Assembly: GCA_035294855.1 (NCBI GenBank)
Contig: DATGKD010000071.1
Coordinates: 1 to 7,041 of the forward strand
DNA: 7,041 nt
Origin: DATGKD01 sp035294855
Lineage (GTDB): Bacteria > Actinomycetota > Acidimicrobiia > Acidimicrobiales > UBA8190
Direction: 5' to 3'
A model generated the notes under the pieces. The model saw only the letters and a list, made by a program, of their open reading frames with translations. It was not told the origin of the DNA and did no database searches. The translations under genes were made by a program, and so were the position numbers. Of this stretch, positions 1-6,874 are shown one piece after another (the stretch's first letter is position 1; each line of letters starts with the position of its first letter).

Positions 1-4
1 GAGG

Positions 5-1225
5 TTGCGGATCCTCGTGCTGGGGGGAGACGGGTACCTCGGTTGGCCCACGGCGTTGCACCTCTCGCGCCGTGGCCACCACGTCGGAGTCGTCGACAAC
101 TTCGTGCGGCGTCAATACGACCACGAGATGGGGGTCGACAGCCTCGTCCCCATCGCCCAGCTGCACCAGCGGGTCCGGCGTTGGGAGGAGCTGTCGGGAA
201 AGCGGATCGAGGTCCTCAACGGTGACCTCACCGACGACCGCTTCGTCAGCCGGATGATCGACGAGTTTCGCCCCGAGGGTGTCGTGCACTTCGCCGAGCA
301 GCGCTCGGCGCCGTACTCGATGATCGACCGGGCTCACGCCGTCTACACCCAGGTGAACAACGTGGTGGGGACGCTCAACCTCCTCTATGCCATCGGCGAA
401 CACGACCCGTCCGTGCACCTGGTGAAGCTGGGCACGATGGGCGAGTACGGCACGCCCAACATCGACATCGAAGAGGGCTTCATCGAGATCACGCACAAAG
501 GACGGACCGACGTCCTGCCGTATCCGAAGCAGCCGGGGTCCTTCTACCACCTGTCCAAGGTGCACGACAGCCACAACATCCAGTTCGCGTGCCGCATCTG
601 GGGTCTGCGAGCAACCGATCTGAACCAGGGCATCGTCTACGGCCAGGAGACCGACGAGACGACGATGCACGAGGACCTCGCCACCCGCTTCGACTACGAC
701 GCCGTCTTCGGCACCGTCCTCAACCGGTTCTGCGTCCAGGCCGTGGTCGGACACCCGCTCACCGTGTACGGCCGAGGTGGGCAGACGAGGGGGATGCTCG
801 ACATCCGCGACACCCTCGCCTGCGTGGAGCTCGCGCTGCTCAACCCGCCCGAGGAGGGCGAGTACCGCGTCTTCAACCAGTTCACCGAGTCGTTCTCGGT
901 GCGGCAGATGGCCGAGCTGGTCGCCGAGTCGTACCCCGGCCGGGTCCGCATCGAGCACTTCGACGACCCTCGAGTCGAAAAAGAGGAGCACTACTACCGG
1001 GCGGCGCACACGAAGCTGCTGGACCTCGGCCTCGTGCCCCACCTTCTCGAGCCGTCCACGATCCGGTCGCTGCTCGCGGTCGTCGACCGCTACCGCGACC
1101 GCGTCGACCTCGAGGCCATCTCGCCCACGGTCAACTGGCGACGCACAGCCAGCGTGCTGCGGGCGCGCGATGAACGGCCTTCAACCGACGACGTTTTCGC
1201 TCCGGAGGGCTACTCGACGCGCTGA
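5..1225 (+). CDS. sqdB: UDP-sulfoquinovose synthase (SqdB/SQD1)
   Basis: Makes UDP-sulfoquinovose from UDP-glucose and sulfite, the headgroup donor for the membrane sulfolipid SQDG; a cytoplasmic, NAD-dependent SDR-type enzyme. The N-terminal Rossmann motif GGDGYLGW (residues 7-14) has the GxxGxxG glycines. The catalytic signature is KLGTMGEYGTPN (141-152), with T144 and E147, plus the YxxxK pair Y181/K185. Further SQD1-specific blocks are EQRSAPYSMIDR (98-109), ATDLNQG (203-209), YDAVFGTVLNRFCVQ (231-245) and RVFNQFTESFSV (288-299). These match plant and cyanobacterial SQD1 almost word for word and separate it from ordinary UDP-glucose epimerases. The 406-residue length fits the bacterial form. 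The TTG at position 5 is a poor start: GAGG abuts it with no spacing, and the frame is open to the left edge, where base 1 (g) is the third base of an in-frame codon. A start at or just before the edge is likely. The sulfolipid glycosyltransferase partner (sqdX) is not in the window. Confidence 0.95.
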   Translation: MRILVLGGDGYLGWPTALHLSRRGHHVGVVDNFVRRQYDHEMGVDSLVPIAQLHQRVRRWEELSGKRIEVLNGDLTDDRFVSRMIDEFRPEGVVHFAEQRSAPYSMIDRAHAVYTQVNNVVGTLNLLYAIGEHDPSVHLVKLGTMGEYGTPNIDIEEGFIEITHKGRTDVLPYPKQPGSFYHLSKVHDSHNIQFACRIWGLRATDLNQGIVYGQETDETTMHEDLATRFDYDAVFGTVLNRFCVQAVVGHPLTVYGRGGQTRGMLDIRDTLACVELALLNPPEEGEYRVFNQFTESFSVRQMAELVAESYPGRVRIEHFDDPRVEKEEHYYRAAHTKLLDLGLVPHLLEPSTIRSLLAVVDRYRDRVDLEAISPTVNWRRTASVLRARDERPSTDDVFAPEGYSTR

Positions 1226-1266
1226 GCGCATCGGCATTACCCCGGCGGCGGCTCAAGGGTCGGGCT
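1226..1266. other. Short convergent gap between sqdB and the LCP gene
   Basis: The 41 bases between two convergent stop codons hold no gene. A compact palindrome, GCGCTGAGCGC, spans the sqdB stop codon (1219-1229). Its arms are separated by only one base, so as RNA it would fold into a very short stem, and no T-run follows. I do not call it a terminator. Transcription from both sides must end here or run antisense into the neighbour. Confidence 0.5.
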
Positions 1267-2940
1267 CTACGCGCCTTCCCCGCCCGAGGCGGTGCACGAC
1301 CGTGGATCGAACGGCGCGAGCGGCTCGTTCGACGACGTCGGCGCCGCGAGTTGCGATGACGCGTGAGTGCCCGAGCTCGAGGTGCCCGTGCTCGAGGTGC
1401 CTGCTTGGGAGGAGGCCGACGAGCTGCTCCCGCCCCGGGGGGTGGCCGGTGTGCTCACCGAGAAGTTGCTCCCGGTGACCACGGTGACGTCGGCCCCGTC
1501 GGCCGTCGGTCCCATGCCCAGGGCGACCGCGCCCGACAGCGAGCGCATGACCTGCTCCGCCTCGGCGAGGTGGTTGGAGGAGTTGTAGTAGACGATCGTC
1601 TCCGACGGTGTGCTCGACGATCTCGTGTCACCCGCGCCCACGACGTTGTAGCCGAGGGCTTGCAGCGCACTCGAGGTCTGACCGGCCTGGCCCGAGTGTC
1701 CCGTGCCGTTCAGCACCGACACCCGGATCGATCCCCGCGAGGGGAGCGCCTTGTTCGACATGGTGTCGTTGGTCGCCGAGGTCCCGAGGAAATGCTGCAC
1801 GATCTGCATGTCGTTGGGCTGGCTGGCGAATTCCACGCTGCCGTAGTCGTAGCCCTGGAAGTAGTAGGCGAGGCTCGGGTCGACCATGACGGGCATCGTC
1901 TGCTGCGGTGCGGACGCCGCATTCACGCCATGGAACGTAAGGACGAGCCCGAGCATGTCCCCCAACGAGAACGTGGAGTCCACGTGCAGCTGCGGGGCGA
2001 CCGCGCCCACGAGGTCGTTGTCGGTGATCGGGTTGCCGAGGCCCCGCTTGGACACGGCGCTCGCGAGCACGCGCAGGAATTCGTGGTCACGACGGATCCG
2101 GCTCAGGTCGCTCTCCGGGTCCTGTGGCCAGGTGCGCGGATTGTTCGACGTGACCCCGGGCCCCTTGTACTGCAGGTGCCGCGCCCGGACCACGGCCAGG
2201 GCCTGGAAGCCGTTCAAGTGCCGGCAGCCGGCGGTGGGCACGTTCAGCTGGGAGTAGGCGTCGTAGACGGGCTCCGGGAAGTACATGTCGATGCCGCCGA
2301 GGGCATTCACGACACCCTGGAAGCTGTCGAAGTTCAGCTCGACGTAGTGCTGGATCGGGATGCCGAAGTCCTGCTGTATGGCGTGGACCAGTTGCTGGGG
2401 CCCCTGGGCGAGTGCGGCGTCGATCTTGTTGGGGCCGGTGGACCTGGCATTGGGGACGAACAGGTCCCGGGGGATCGAAAGTATGGCTGCGGTGTGTCTG
2501 TTGGGGTCGAGGTGCAGGATCATGACGACGTCGCTGTTCACACCGTTGACACCCTGTGAGCACAAGCCGAAGACCGGGTTCTGCTGCTTGAGCTCGCACC
2601 GCGACGTCGAACCCACGAGGACGAGGTTTTCCACGCCCGATGGCGGCTGCGCCTGGAGCCCGTTGACGGCGACCCGGGAGATCTGGTGGTTGCGGTACTC
2701 CGCGTAGGCGAAGACCGCGCCGATCAACACGACGATCACCGCGCCGAAGACCAGGGCGACGCGTCCCCACCGGACGCGCATCCTCGAGATGTTCTTCCGG
2801 CGGATGTCGGCGCGACGGTAGACAGGCGGCGGCGCCGGTCGAGTCGGGGGCGGCGCCGGTCGAGTCGGGGGCGGCGCCGGTCGCGTCGGGGACTGCGCCG
2901 GTCGAGTCGGGGGCGGCGCCCCAGGGGCGCGATCGGGCAC
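1267..2940 (-). CDS. LytR-CpsA-Psr (LCP) family cell-wall glycopolymer ligase with LytR_C domain
   Basis: LCP enzymes transfer lipid-linked glycopolymers (teichoic acids, arabinogalactan, capsule) onto peptidoglycan outside the membrane. Layout of the 557 residues: a proline-rich cytoplasmic tail (about 8-40) of near-identical PTRPAPP units; a basic stretch (42-60); one membrane helix (about 61-80); the LCP domain (about 103-300); a LytR_C domain (about 404-495, beginning IRVSVLNGTG); and a Ser/Thr-rich tail (about 504-537). LCP landmarks are SDVVMILHLDP (136-146), SIPRDLFV (155-162, R158/D159), NKIDAAL (171-177), NALGGIDM (212-219), LNGFQALAVVRAR (242-254) and SDLSRIRRDHEFLR (277-290). These hold the Asp and Arg residues that bind the pyrophosphate of the lipid donor. 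The extracytoplasmic part has cysteines at 115, 127, 239 and 549; the first two could pair. The GTG start at 2940 has no clear ribosome binding site; a TACACT box 8 bases upstream suggests a leaderless message. Divergent from the Ig-like protein gene. The exact polymer substrate cannot be told. Confidence 0.93.
   Translation of the reverse strand: MPDRAPGAPPPTRPAQSPTRPAPPPTRPAPPPTRPAPPPVYRRADIRRKNISRMRVRWGRVALVFGAVIVVLIGAVFAYAEYRNHQISRVAVNGLQAQPPSGVENLVLVGSTSRCELKQQNPVFGLCSQGVNGVNSDVVMILHLDPNRHTAAILSIPRDLFVPNARSTGPNKIDAALAQGPQQLVHAIQQDFGIPIQHYVELNFDSFQGVVNALGGIDMYFPEPVYDAYSQLNVPTAGCRHLNGFQALAVVRARHLQYKGPGVTSNNPRTWPQDPESDLSRIRRDHEFLRVLASAVSKRGLGNPITDNDLVGAVAPQLHVDSTFSLGDMLGLVLTFHGVNAASAPQQTMPVMVDPSLAYYFQGYDYGSVEFASQPNDMQIVQHFLGTSATNDTMSNKALPSRGSIRVSVLNGTGHSGQAGQTSSALQALGYNVVGAGDTRSSSTPSETIVYYNSSNHLAEAEQVMRSLSGAVALGMGPTADGADVTVVTGSNFSVSTPATPRGGSSSSASSQAGTSSTGTSSSGTHASSQLAAPTSSNEPLAPFDPRSCTASGGEGA
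1375..1401. repeat. 12-bp direct repeat in the LCP Ser/Thr tail
   Basis: GCTCGAGGTGCC occurs at 1375-1386 and again at 1390-1401, a 15-bp period. On the minus strand it encodes two five-residue units, GTSST then GTSSS, in the low-complexity C-terminal tail of the LCP protein. The tail probably grew by slippage. It lies outside both recognised domains. Confidence 0.75.
2828..2920. repeat. 21-bp tandem repeat (4.4 copies) encoding a proline-rich tail
   Basis: Four consecutive 21-bp units lie at 2828-2848, 2849-2869, 2870-2890 and 2891-2911, with a partial fifth at 2912-2920. Units 1 and 2 are identical, unit 3 differs by one base and unit 4 by two. Read on the minus strand, each unit encodes seven residues (PTRPAPP type) in the cytoplasmic N-terminus of the LCP protein. 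The 21-bp unit keeps the reading frame, so copy number can change without breaking the gene. The near-identity of the units at DNA level implies recent expansion or homogenisation. Confidence 0.95.
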
Positions 2941-2948
2941 GACCGGCG

Positions 2949-2954
2949 AGTGTA
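2949..2954 (-). promoter_or_regulatory. Possible -10 box of the LCP gene (leaderless)
   Basis: The minus strand reads TACACT here, matching the conserved TA...T positions of the sigma-70 -10 consensus. It ends 8 bases before the GTG start at 2940, so transcription would begin at or next to the start codon. No AGGAGG-like sequence precedes the GTG, which agrees with a leaderless message. I see no good -35 box at the usual spacing, so this is tentative. Confidence 0.35.
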
Positions 2955-3003
2955 GCGGCGTGACCCCCGCCGACCCCGTCTTTGGCGCGGCTGGCTGAGC
3001 GAC

Positions 3004-3131
3004 GCGTCACGTTGCGCGCGTCGTTGTGCGCCACGGCGCGTCACTTCGCGTCGCCAAGCGAGTCGTGCGCGGTCGGCGCCGTGCCCTGGCGTGCTGGTGC
3101 CGGCGCGGGCGTGTGCTGGACGACGTGACGC
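3004..3131. repeat. Three copies of GCGTCAC(G/T)T(T/C)G, candidate operator sites
   Basis: GCGTCACGTTG lies at 3004-3014 on the plus strand and GCGTCACTTCG at 3038-3048. The inverted copy CGACGTGACGC lies at 3121-3131 and reads GCGTCACGTCG on the minus strand. The two direct copies are 34 bp apart. The third overlaps the proposed -35 element of the rightward promoter. The seven-base core is identical in all three. The spacing and location suggest binding sites for a transcription factor serving one or both divergent genes, but I cannot name the regulator. Confidence 0.45.
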
Positions 3132-3153
3132 AGCGCGCCCGGTGTGCTATCGC
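3125..3153 (+). promoter_or_regulatory. Possible promoter of the Ig-like protein gene
   Basis: GTGACG (3125-3130) shares four of six bases with the TTGACA -35 consensus. After 17 bases comes TATCGC (3148-3153), preceded by TGC, which gives an extended -10 (TGn) arrangement. Transcription would start near 3160, leaving about 50 bases of leader before the ATG at 3212, or almost none before the ATG at 3161. The -10 match is weak (TAT only). Confidence 0.3.
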
Positions 3154-3211
3154 CGTCGTGATGAACCGAGGCCCAGCTCATGGCGGCGGGCGGGGTCAGT
3201 ATGTACGACCG

Positions 3212-4567
3212 ATGATCGGCGAGCGGCGTCGCTGGGGGCGGCGACGTGCGGTGGGCCCACGGCTCCGGCGACTGGCCGTTCCCGCTGTGCTGGTGGCGGC
3301 GCTCGTCGGAATGGCGGTGGCGGCGGTCGCGCAGATCGGGCCGTCGTCCGGTCCCTACCGGCGGACGGTCGACCGCGGGTATGCGGCTCTGGCGTTGCCG
3401 CTCGTGGCGGCGTCGAACCGCTCGGGGGTGAGCATGCGGGCGCTGCTCACGAGCGCGCGCACCTCGGCACGGTCACTGGACCGCGTGACGCTCTTCGCGC
3501 AGCTGGACCAGCTCGCCACCGACGCCGTCGCCGTGGAGCGGGCCTTCGCGGCGATCACCCCACCCCAACCGGCGACGACGGCGGCCTCGCAGTGCCGTGC
3601 CGCCTTCGGTGACCGGGCGACGGGCGCCGCCACGCTGCGCGACACGCTCGAGGGTGTGCTCGGCGGGCCGACGGGCCTCGCACCGACCGACCAGCCCACC
3701 GCGGTCGCTGGTCTGGAAGCAGCCGGTTCCTCCTTTGCCGCTGGAGACGCATCGTGGGCATCGTGCCGCCGAGCCCTGAGGAAGGCGCCCGGCTCGGCAT
3801 CGCTGCCGCGGTCGCAGTGGGTCAGGGACCCGACCGTCTTCCAGCCGCCCACCTCGCCGCGCACCGTCGCCGCGCTGACGTCGTCGCGATCGTTGGCGGC
3901 CGTGCACCACCTCGTGCTCCTGGGCCTCGTCACGCAGCCGACCGCGCTGTCCACCGGGACGACCCGGGTCGTCCCGCCGACCCTGTCGCTCACGGTCGAC
4001 GTGGTGGTCGCCAACCAGGGCAACGTCGACGAAGTCGGCGTGGAGGTGGGTGGGACCGCCATGCCCCAGGGCGCTCCCGGCAGCCCGGTGCCCGTGCAGC
4101 GCACCGTGGACCTGTCCGCAGGGGCGTCGACGACGCTCGGGCTGCCCGCGTTCGCAGTCTCGCCGGGATCGGCGTACGTCCTGCAAGTCACGGCGGAGTC
4201 GCCGCGCTCGACCGGGCCCGGTCCGATCGCATCGACGTCGCTCCCGGTGCAGGTCCAACAGGCGACGACGGTGACCGCCCTCGTGGCGACGGCGAACCCT
4301 GCACCGGTTGGCCGGGCGTTGACGTACACAGCCGACGTGTCGGCATCGCTCACCGGCGTGCCCAAGCCGACCGGCTCCGTCGTCTTCCAGGACGACGGCG
4401 TTCCGATCCCGGGCTGCTCCTCGGTCGTGCTCACGAACGGGCGCGCGCTGTGCACGACCTCGTATCAGGGCTCTGCGCTCCACGCCGTGACGGCCACGTA
4501 CTCGGGCAACGCCCAACTCGCGGGCTCCGACTCGGGGGTGTACGCGGAGCGGATCGGCACCGGATGA
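3212..4567 (+). CDS. Exported protein of unknown function with C-terminal bacterial Ig-like domain
   Basis: No catalytic function recognised. From this ATG the protein has 451 residues. A very basic N-region (9-20) leads into a hydrophobic helix (about 21-40) ending in AVA-Q, a plausible signal peptidase site after residue 40; otherwise it is a membrane anchor. Residues about 48-215 look mainly helical, with cysteines at 128 and 185 that could pair outside the cell. Residues about 248-330 (VDVVVANQGNVDEVGVEV onward) are beta-rich and resemble CARDB-like adhesion modules. Residues about 351-445 are a group 3 Ig-like domain (Big_3_5 type): hallmarks are ANPAPVGRALTYTADV, PTGSVVFQDDG and VTATYSGNAQLAGSDS, plus a cysteine pair (402, 414). 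Such domains are common in actinobacterial surface proteins. The frame is open from 3026, with other starts at GTG 3158 and ATG 3161; I chose 3212 because third-position GC bias rises there and the N-region is then of normal size. No strong ribosome binding site is visible for any start. Divergent from the LCP gene, so a cell-surface role is a reasonable inference. Confidence 0.75.
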   Translation: MIGERRRWGRRRAVGPRLRRLAVPAVLVAALVGMAVAAVAQIGPSSGPYRRTVDRGYAALALPLVAASNRSGVSMRALLTSARTSARSLDRVTLFAQLDQLATDAVAVERAFAAITPPQPATTAASQCRAAFGDRATGAATLRDTLEGVLGGPTGLAPTDQPTAVAGLEAAGSSFAAGDASWASCRRALRKAPGSASLPRSQWVRDPTVFQPPTSPRTVAALTSSRSLAAVHHLVLLGLVTQPTALSTGTTRVVPPTLSLTVDVVVANQGNVDEVGVEVGGTAMPQGAPGSPVPVQRTVDLSAGASTTLGLPAFAVSPGSAYVLQVTAESPRSTGPGPIASTSLPVQVQQATTVTALVATANPAPVGRALTYTADVSASLTGVPKPTGSVVFQDDGVPIPGCSSVVLTNGRALCTTSYQGSALHAVTATYSGNAQLAGSDSGVYAERIGTG

Positions 4568-4577
4568 CGAGGGCGTT

Positions 4578-4602
4578 TCCCGCCGCGGACCGGGCCGCGG
4601 GA
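4578..4602 (+). terminator. Possible hairpin terminator after the Ig-like protein gene
   Basis: Starting 10 bases after the stop codon, CCGCGG (4583-4588) can pair with CCGCGG (4595-4600) around the six-base loop ACCGGG. An alternative pairing of TCCCG (4578-4582) with CGGGA (4598-4602) could lengthen it with a bulge. No T-run follows, so it is not a classical intrinsic terminator. The position and stability suit transcript end or 3' protection ahead of the citrate synthase promoter. Confidence 0.35.
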
Positions 4603-4632
4603 TGTCCAGTCGCGCTGAGCCCGTCCTAGGAT
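4602..4632 (+). promoter_or_regulatory. Possible promoter of citrate synthase
   Basis: TAGGAT (4627-4632) matches four of six bases of the -10 consensus and sits inside the eight-base palindrome TCCTAGGA (4624-4631). ATGTCC (4602-4607), 19 bases upstream, is a weak -35 candidate at a longer than ideal spacing. Transcription would begin near 4639, giving a leader of about 26 bases that includes the ribosome binding site. Confidence 0.35.
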
Positions 4633-4648
4633 CTGTGGGGGAACGGAC

Positions 4649-4655
4649 AGGAGGT
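4649..4655 (+). promoter_or_regulatory. Ribosome binding site of citrate synthase
   Basis: AGGAGGT is a near-perfect Shine-Dalgarno sequence ending 10 bases before the GTG at 4666. It fixes that GTG as the start and is the strongest ribosome binding site in the window. The LCP and glycosidase genes, by contrast, show none. Confidence 0.85.
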
Positions 4656-4665
4656 CCCGAGCGTC

Positions 4666-5937
<1,272 letters not shown>

Positions 5938-5964
5938 CCTCGTCGCCGCCGGGTGGGCGTGAGC
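5938..5964. other. Short convergent gap between citrate synthase and tesB
   Basis: Only 27 bases separate the two convergent stop codons. I see no stem-loop with a T-run on either strand. The 3' ends of the two messages may overlap. Confidence 0.5.
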
Positions 5965-6825
5965 TCAGGACGCGGGCTTCGGCACCAGCCGCATCAGGCC
6001 CTCCTGGACCATCGACACGACGAGCGTGCCTTCGCGCGTGAAGAGGAAGCCCCGGGCGAGGCCGCGCGCGCCGTACGCATTCGGGCTGTCCATGTCGTAC
6101 AACAGCCACTCGTCCACCCGGAACGGCCGGTGGAACCACATGCAGTGGTCCAGGCTCGCCCCCATGAACTCGGCGTCGTCCCAGCGGACGTCGTGCGGCG
6201 CCAACATGGTGTCGAACAGCGACATGTCCGAGGCGTACGCCGCCACGCAGGAGTGCAGGAGCGGGTCGTCCGGGAGCGTCCCGTCGGTGCGGATCCACAG
6301 ACGCTGGACGGGGTCGCGGCCCTCGTGCTGCATCCAGGGCAGCTCGCCGACGTGACGCTGGTCGATGGGGTGGGGGCGGGCGAACCAATCCGCAAGCTGC
6401 TCCCTGAACGGCTCCAGCCGGTCGTGCAACGTCGGCAGGGAATCGGGCGGCGGCACGTCCGGCATCGCCACCTGGTGGACGAAGGCGCCCTCCTCCTGCA
6501 CGTGGAACGAGGCCGCGAGGTTGAAGATGGCCTGTCCGTGCTGAATGGCCACCACACGCCGCGTCGTGAACGAGCGCCCGTCGCGGATCCTGTCGACCTC
6601 GTACAGGATCGGAGCGTTGGGATCGCCGGGCCGGAGGAAGTAGGAGTGCAGGGAGTGGACCCGGCCGCGTTCGACGGTCCGCCCCGCCGCCATGAGCGCC
6701 TGGGCGGCCACCTGGCCACCGAACACGCGCTGGCGTGACTCGTCGGGGCTCACACCGCGGAAGATGTTGACCTCGATCGGCTCGATGTCGAGCAACTTGA
6801 CGAGAAAGTCGAGCGCTTCGCTCAT
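5965..6825 (-). CDS. tesB: Acyl-CoA thioesterase II (TesB family)
   Basis: Hydrolyses acyl-CoA to free fatty acid and CoA; cytoplasmic, usually taken to balance acyl-CoA pools and free CoA during fatty-acid turnover. The 286 residues equal the length of E. coli TesB and should fold as a double hotdog. The first hotdog carries FGGQVAAQAL (35-44), HSLHSYFLRPGDP (57-69) and DGRSFTTRRVVAIQHG (82-97). The second carries HSCVAAYASDMSLFD (191-205), SLDHCMWFHRPFRVDEWLLY (224-243) and ARGFLFTREGTLVVSMVQEG (257-276). The catalytic triad of E. coli TesB (D204, T228, Q278) aligns with D200, S224 and Q274, so Thr is replaced by Ser, a conservative change that keeps the hydroxyl. The ATG at 6825 is preceded on its strand by AGGA (6836-6833) at a 7-base spacing. 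The gene is convergent with citrate synthase and divergent from the family 1 glycosidase. Confidence 0.94.
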   Translation of the reverse strand: MSEALDFLVKLLDIEPIEVNIFRGVSPDESRQRVFGGQVAAQALMAAGRTVERGRVHSLHSYFLRPGDPNAPILYEVDRIRDGRSFTTRRVVAIQHGQAIFNLAASFHVQEEGAFVHQVAMPDVPPPDSLPTLHDRLEPFREQLADWFARPHPIDQRHVGELPWMQHEGRDPVQRLWIRTDGTLPDDPLLHSCVAAYASDMSLFDTMLAPHDVRWDDAEFMGASLDHCMWFHRPFRVDEWLLYDMDSPNAYGARGLARGFLFTREGTLVVSMVQEGLMRLVPKPAS

Positions 6826-6830
6826 CCGTA

Positions 6831-6851
6831 CATCCTGACAGCCATCCTGAC
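6831..6851. repeat. Two copies of CATCCTGAC upstream of tesB
   Basis: CATCCTGAC occurs at 6831-6839 and 6843-6851, a 12-bp period, just upstream of the tesB start. The first copy contains the tesB Shine-Dalgarno (AGGA on the minus strand), so the second may be a simple duplication or part of a regulatory site. At this length a role is uncertain. Confidence 0.5.
6833..6836 (-). promoter_or_regulatory. Ribosome binding site of tesB
   Basis: The minus strand reads AGGA (within TCAGGAT) 7 bases before the ATG at 6825. It is a modest but well-placed Shine-Dalgarno that supports this start over internal ones. Confidence 0.55.
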
Positions 6852-6854
6852 CGG

Positions 6855-6874
6855 GCCACCACCACTACGGTGGC
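6855..6874. promoter_or_regulatory. Inverted repeat in the tesB / glycosidase divergent region
   Basis: GCCACC (6855-6860) and GGTGGC (6869-6874) are perfect inverted six-base arms around an eight-base spacer. The element covers TACGGT (6866-6871), a possible -10 box for the rightward gene that ends 7 bases before the GTG at 6879. The position is that of an operator controlling the glycosidase or both genes; the arms are short, so this is tentative. Confidence 0.35.

Larger units (their letters stand above)
2941..3211. other. Divergent control region between the LCP gene and the Ig-like protein gene
   Basis: These 271 bases hold the promoters of both flanking genes. The plus frame stays open from 3026 through this stretch, but it gives Arg-rich low-complexity protein. 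Between 3161 and 3211 only about half the third codon positions are G or C, unlike the real genes here, so I treat it as non-coding. Contents: a TACACT box for the leftward gene, three copies of a GCGTCAC motif, and a possible rightward promoter at 3125-3153. I see no tRNA, riboswitch or small RNA. Confidence 0.6.

Noticed and set aside
1219..1229. GCGCTGAGCGC palindrome at the sqdB stop as a terminator
   Set aside because: The arms are only one base apart, leaving at most a four-base-pair stem, and there is no T-run on either strand.
1363..2559. Long plus-strand open frame (398 codons) opposite the LCP gene
   Set aside because: It lies wholly antisense to a clear LCP/LytR_C protein, its translation is Arg/Gly/Val-rich with no family motif, and long chance frames are normal at this GC content.
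2828..2920. CRISPR-like array
   Set aside because: The 21-bp units are directly abutting with no spacers and are in frame within a protein gene, so this is a coding tandem repeat.
2087..3034. Minus-strand open frame (315 codons) overlapping the LCP gene start
   Set aside because: Same strand but another frame of the LCP gene; the product is Arg/Pro-rich low complexity and only echoes the 21-bp repeat.
3026..3211. N-terminal extension of the Ig-like protein to GTG/ATG starts further upstream
   Set aside because: The translation is Arg-rich and featureless, third-position GC is low before 3212, and the extension would put over 80 residues before the export helix.
3355..4516. Minus-strand open frames opposite the Ig-like protein gene
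   Set aside because: Shadow frames; no recognisable domains, and the plus frame has an export signal and a clear Ig-like domain.
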